The translations under genes were made by a program, and so were the position numbers. 6,695 bases of DNA from Bryobacterales bacterium (lineage in GTDB: Bacteria; Cyanobacteriota; Vampirovibrionia; Obscuribacterales; Obscuribacteraceae): the NCBI GenBank assembly GCA_903970295.1, contig CAJCHQ010000797.1, positions 1 through 6,695 of the forward strand, in the 5' to 3' direction. A model generated the notes under the pieces. It made no database searches and had not been told where the DNA came from. It saw only the letters and a program-made list of their open reading frames with translations. Below are positions 5,429 to 6,695 of this stretch, one piece after another. How positions within the stretch are numbered: the stretch's first letter is position 1; every line of letters begins with the position of its first letter.

Positions 5429-6695
5429 CTATTCGATTATGACTGCATCGTAAAACTGACCAATCGCTCGGTTAGCCAAAAATTGATCGAATAGATGGCA
5501 AATTACGTGGGCGCCCGCTTCGATCGAACGTGGTTGATAAAGCACGGTACCTGGCGGAACTTGAATCGAATTGGCCGTGAATTTTGTGCACAGGGCAGGT
5601 TGGTTTGTGGTGCGGACGAGGTGCTTTTTGTATTTTTCCACAAAGATTGCTTTGCTATCTCGCACGCGCTGTCCCAGCTCGGAGAATCGATCGGCGATCA
5701 GATGCATTGACAGAAGCGAGTGAGCGGGACCAGTGGTCTTTTTCTCGATGTAGGTGCTCAAATCCAAAATGAATTCTTTTGGGTTTGGATTCAGTCGCTC
5801 CAACAATATTTTGTTGTAAGTGATAAATGCCGCACCCGTCAGCCCGCCCAATCCTTTGCACGAACTGAACATAGAAACATCGGCGAGCTCATGGTCTGCT
5901 TCGAGATTAATCGATCCTGTGGCGTCTACCATTAATTTCGCTTGCATGCGATTGGCTGCTTGTTTTAGTTCTTTTAGATCGCATAGAAACGCGTCAGCAG
6001 TTTCGGTCGAAACCGCGACGATCCAGGCAAAACCTTTCAGGCTTTCACGCTGTTTCATGAATTCGTCGTAATTGATTGCGGTCAAATCCAGCTGCAAGCG
6101 CTCTGCTTTGCGTTTGAGCATTGCTACGATGCGGTCACTGTAATATCCGCTGGTCACTGCCAGAACTTTGCCGTACAAAAAATTACTGGTGGCCACTTCA
6201 ATAGCAGTAGTGGCCGAGCCCTGCATGCAGGCGATCGAATCTTGCCCGGCGCGAGCGCGAATCTTTTCCAGGACTGTGCTCTGGATGGCATCGAAGTCGG
6301 TATCACCCCTGGTAAAAACCGGATGAATACCAGAGACATTTTCTGCGTGCAGATTGCTGGGTCCAGGTGTGAGCAGACATTTTTTTGAATTAGCCAGCAT
6401 CGAAAGCGATGCAATTGCTTTTTCTCGCATGGCATTGCTGGAGATGTTCGGTGTTCGTGCGAAAGTACGCACTGCCTCGACTTGATTGGAATTGTCTTCC
6501 CCGTGAAAAAGCAAATCGCAGTTATGCTGTTTCACGAATTCCTGCTCGATCAGCCAGTTGGATGGCACCACTTCATCTACATAGCGAAGAGCCAAGAGCA
6601 ACTCTTTACGAGCTTCGTAATTCAATTCCGGCTTATAACCTTTGTGCTTTTCAATTTGCTCATCGGTCGTCAGCGCGACTACCACGTGCCCCAAT
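5429..6695 (-). CDS. Nucleotidyltransferase-like domain fused to class V aminotransferase (AEP transaminase type), 5' end outside window
   Basis: The frame is open through the window edge, giving 421 residues without the true N-terminus. The first 95 or so are a nucleotidyltransferase domain homologous to the one on PEP mutase: VVVALTTDEQIEKHKGYKPE, LNYEARKELL, RYVDEVVPS, LFHGED, then ARTPNISSNAM, the RTxxIS substrate/phosphate loop with its Arg kept. The HxGH motif should lie just outside. From about residue 105 comes a PLP-dependent class V aminotransferase: LLTPGPSNLH, FTRGDTDFDAI, MQGSATTAIEVA, VSTETADAFLCDL, VDATG (cofactor Asp257) and SMFSSCKGLGG (probable Schiff-base Lys280). The pattern fits AEP transaminases, which interconvert phosphonoacetaldehyde and AEP with an amino donor. 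A nucleotidyltransferase-transaminase fusion, PntC-AEPT of Treponema, is known, though as I recall its transferase domain is of another (LicC-like) type. Phosphonopyruvate is a possible alternative substrate. Confidence 0.85.
   Translation of the reverse strand, partial: LGHVVVALTTDEQIEKHKGYKPELNYEARKELLLALRYVDEVVPSNWLIEQEFVKQHNCDLLFHGEDNSNQVEAVRTFARTPNISSNAMREKAIASLSMLANSKKCLLTPGPSNLHAENVSGIHPVFTRGDTDFDAIQSTVLEKIRARAGQDSIACMQGSATTAIEVATSNFLYGKVLAVTSGYYSDRIVAMLKRKAERLQLDLTAINYDEFMKQRESLKGFAWIVAVSTETADAFLCDLKELKQAANRMQAKLMVDATGSINLEADHELADVSMFSSCKGLGGLTGAAFITYNKILLERLNPNPKEFILDLSTYIEKKTTGPAHSLLSMHLIADRFSELGQRVRDSKAIFVEKYKKHLVRTTNQPALCTKFTANSIQVPPGTVLYQPRSIEAGAHVICHLFDQFLANRAIGQFYDAVIIE

Overview
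The window (roughly 48-50% G+C by eye, AGGAGG-like ribosome binding sites, a group II intron remnant) looks like an environmental Gram-negative-type bacterium. The lineage cannot be fixed from this sequence. It splits into a scrambled accessory segment at about 1-1780 and a phosphonate biosynthesis locus at about 1781-6695, whose main genes all lie on the minus strand.

Accessory segment. Position 2 onward encodes the C-terminal end of a group II intron reverse transcriptase/maturase. At about position 180 it runs into a short, frame-broken remnant that resembles the C-terminal signature of a polymorphic toxin. An intact 191-residue ORF (405-980) follows and resembles an immunity protein. Converging on it is a serine recombinase pseudogene (939-1391) that keeps its C-terminal half and DNA-binding helices but has an in-frame TGA and no catalytic N-terminus. 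From 1392 to 1780 I see no gene, only small hairpins and a tandem repeat.

Phosphonate locus, in transcription order on the minus strand. (1) A nucleotidyltransferase-like domain fused to a class V aminotransferase of 2-aminoethylphosphonate (AEP) transaminase type (5429 to beyond 6695, N-terminus outside the window). (2) A PhyH-type Fe(II)/2-oxoglutarate dioxygenase (4657-5412). (3) A second HxGH nucleotidyltransferase domain fused to PEP mutase (2899-4200). (4) Phosphonopyruvate decarboxylase (1781-2902), whose GTG start overlaps the PEP mutase stop and whose frame is interrupted by one in-frame TAG at codon 117. A small plus-strand gene for a two-helix membrane protein (4394-4660) sits inside the locus and overlaps the dioxygenase stop codon tail to tail.

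Together the genes encode PEP to phosphonopyruvate to phosphonoacetaldehyde to AEP, with probable hydroxylation and nucleotidyl activation, presumably for decorating a lipid or glycan. The most notable points are the two separate nucleotidyltransferase fusions in one pathway, the dioxygenase in a biosynthetic setting, and the TAG in an otherwise complete decarboxylase, which would block the usual route unless it is read through or bypassed.
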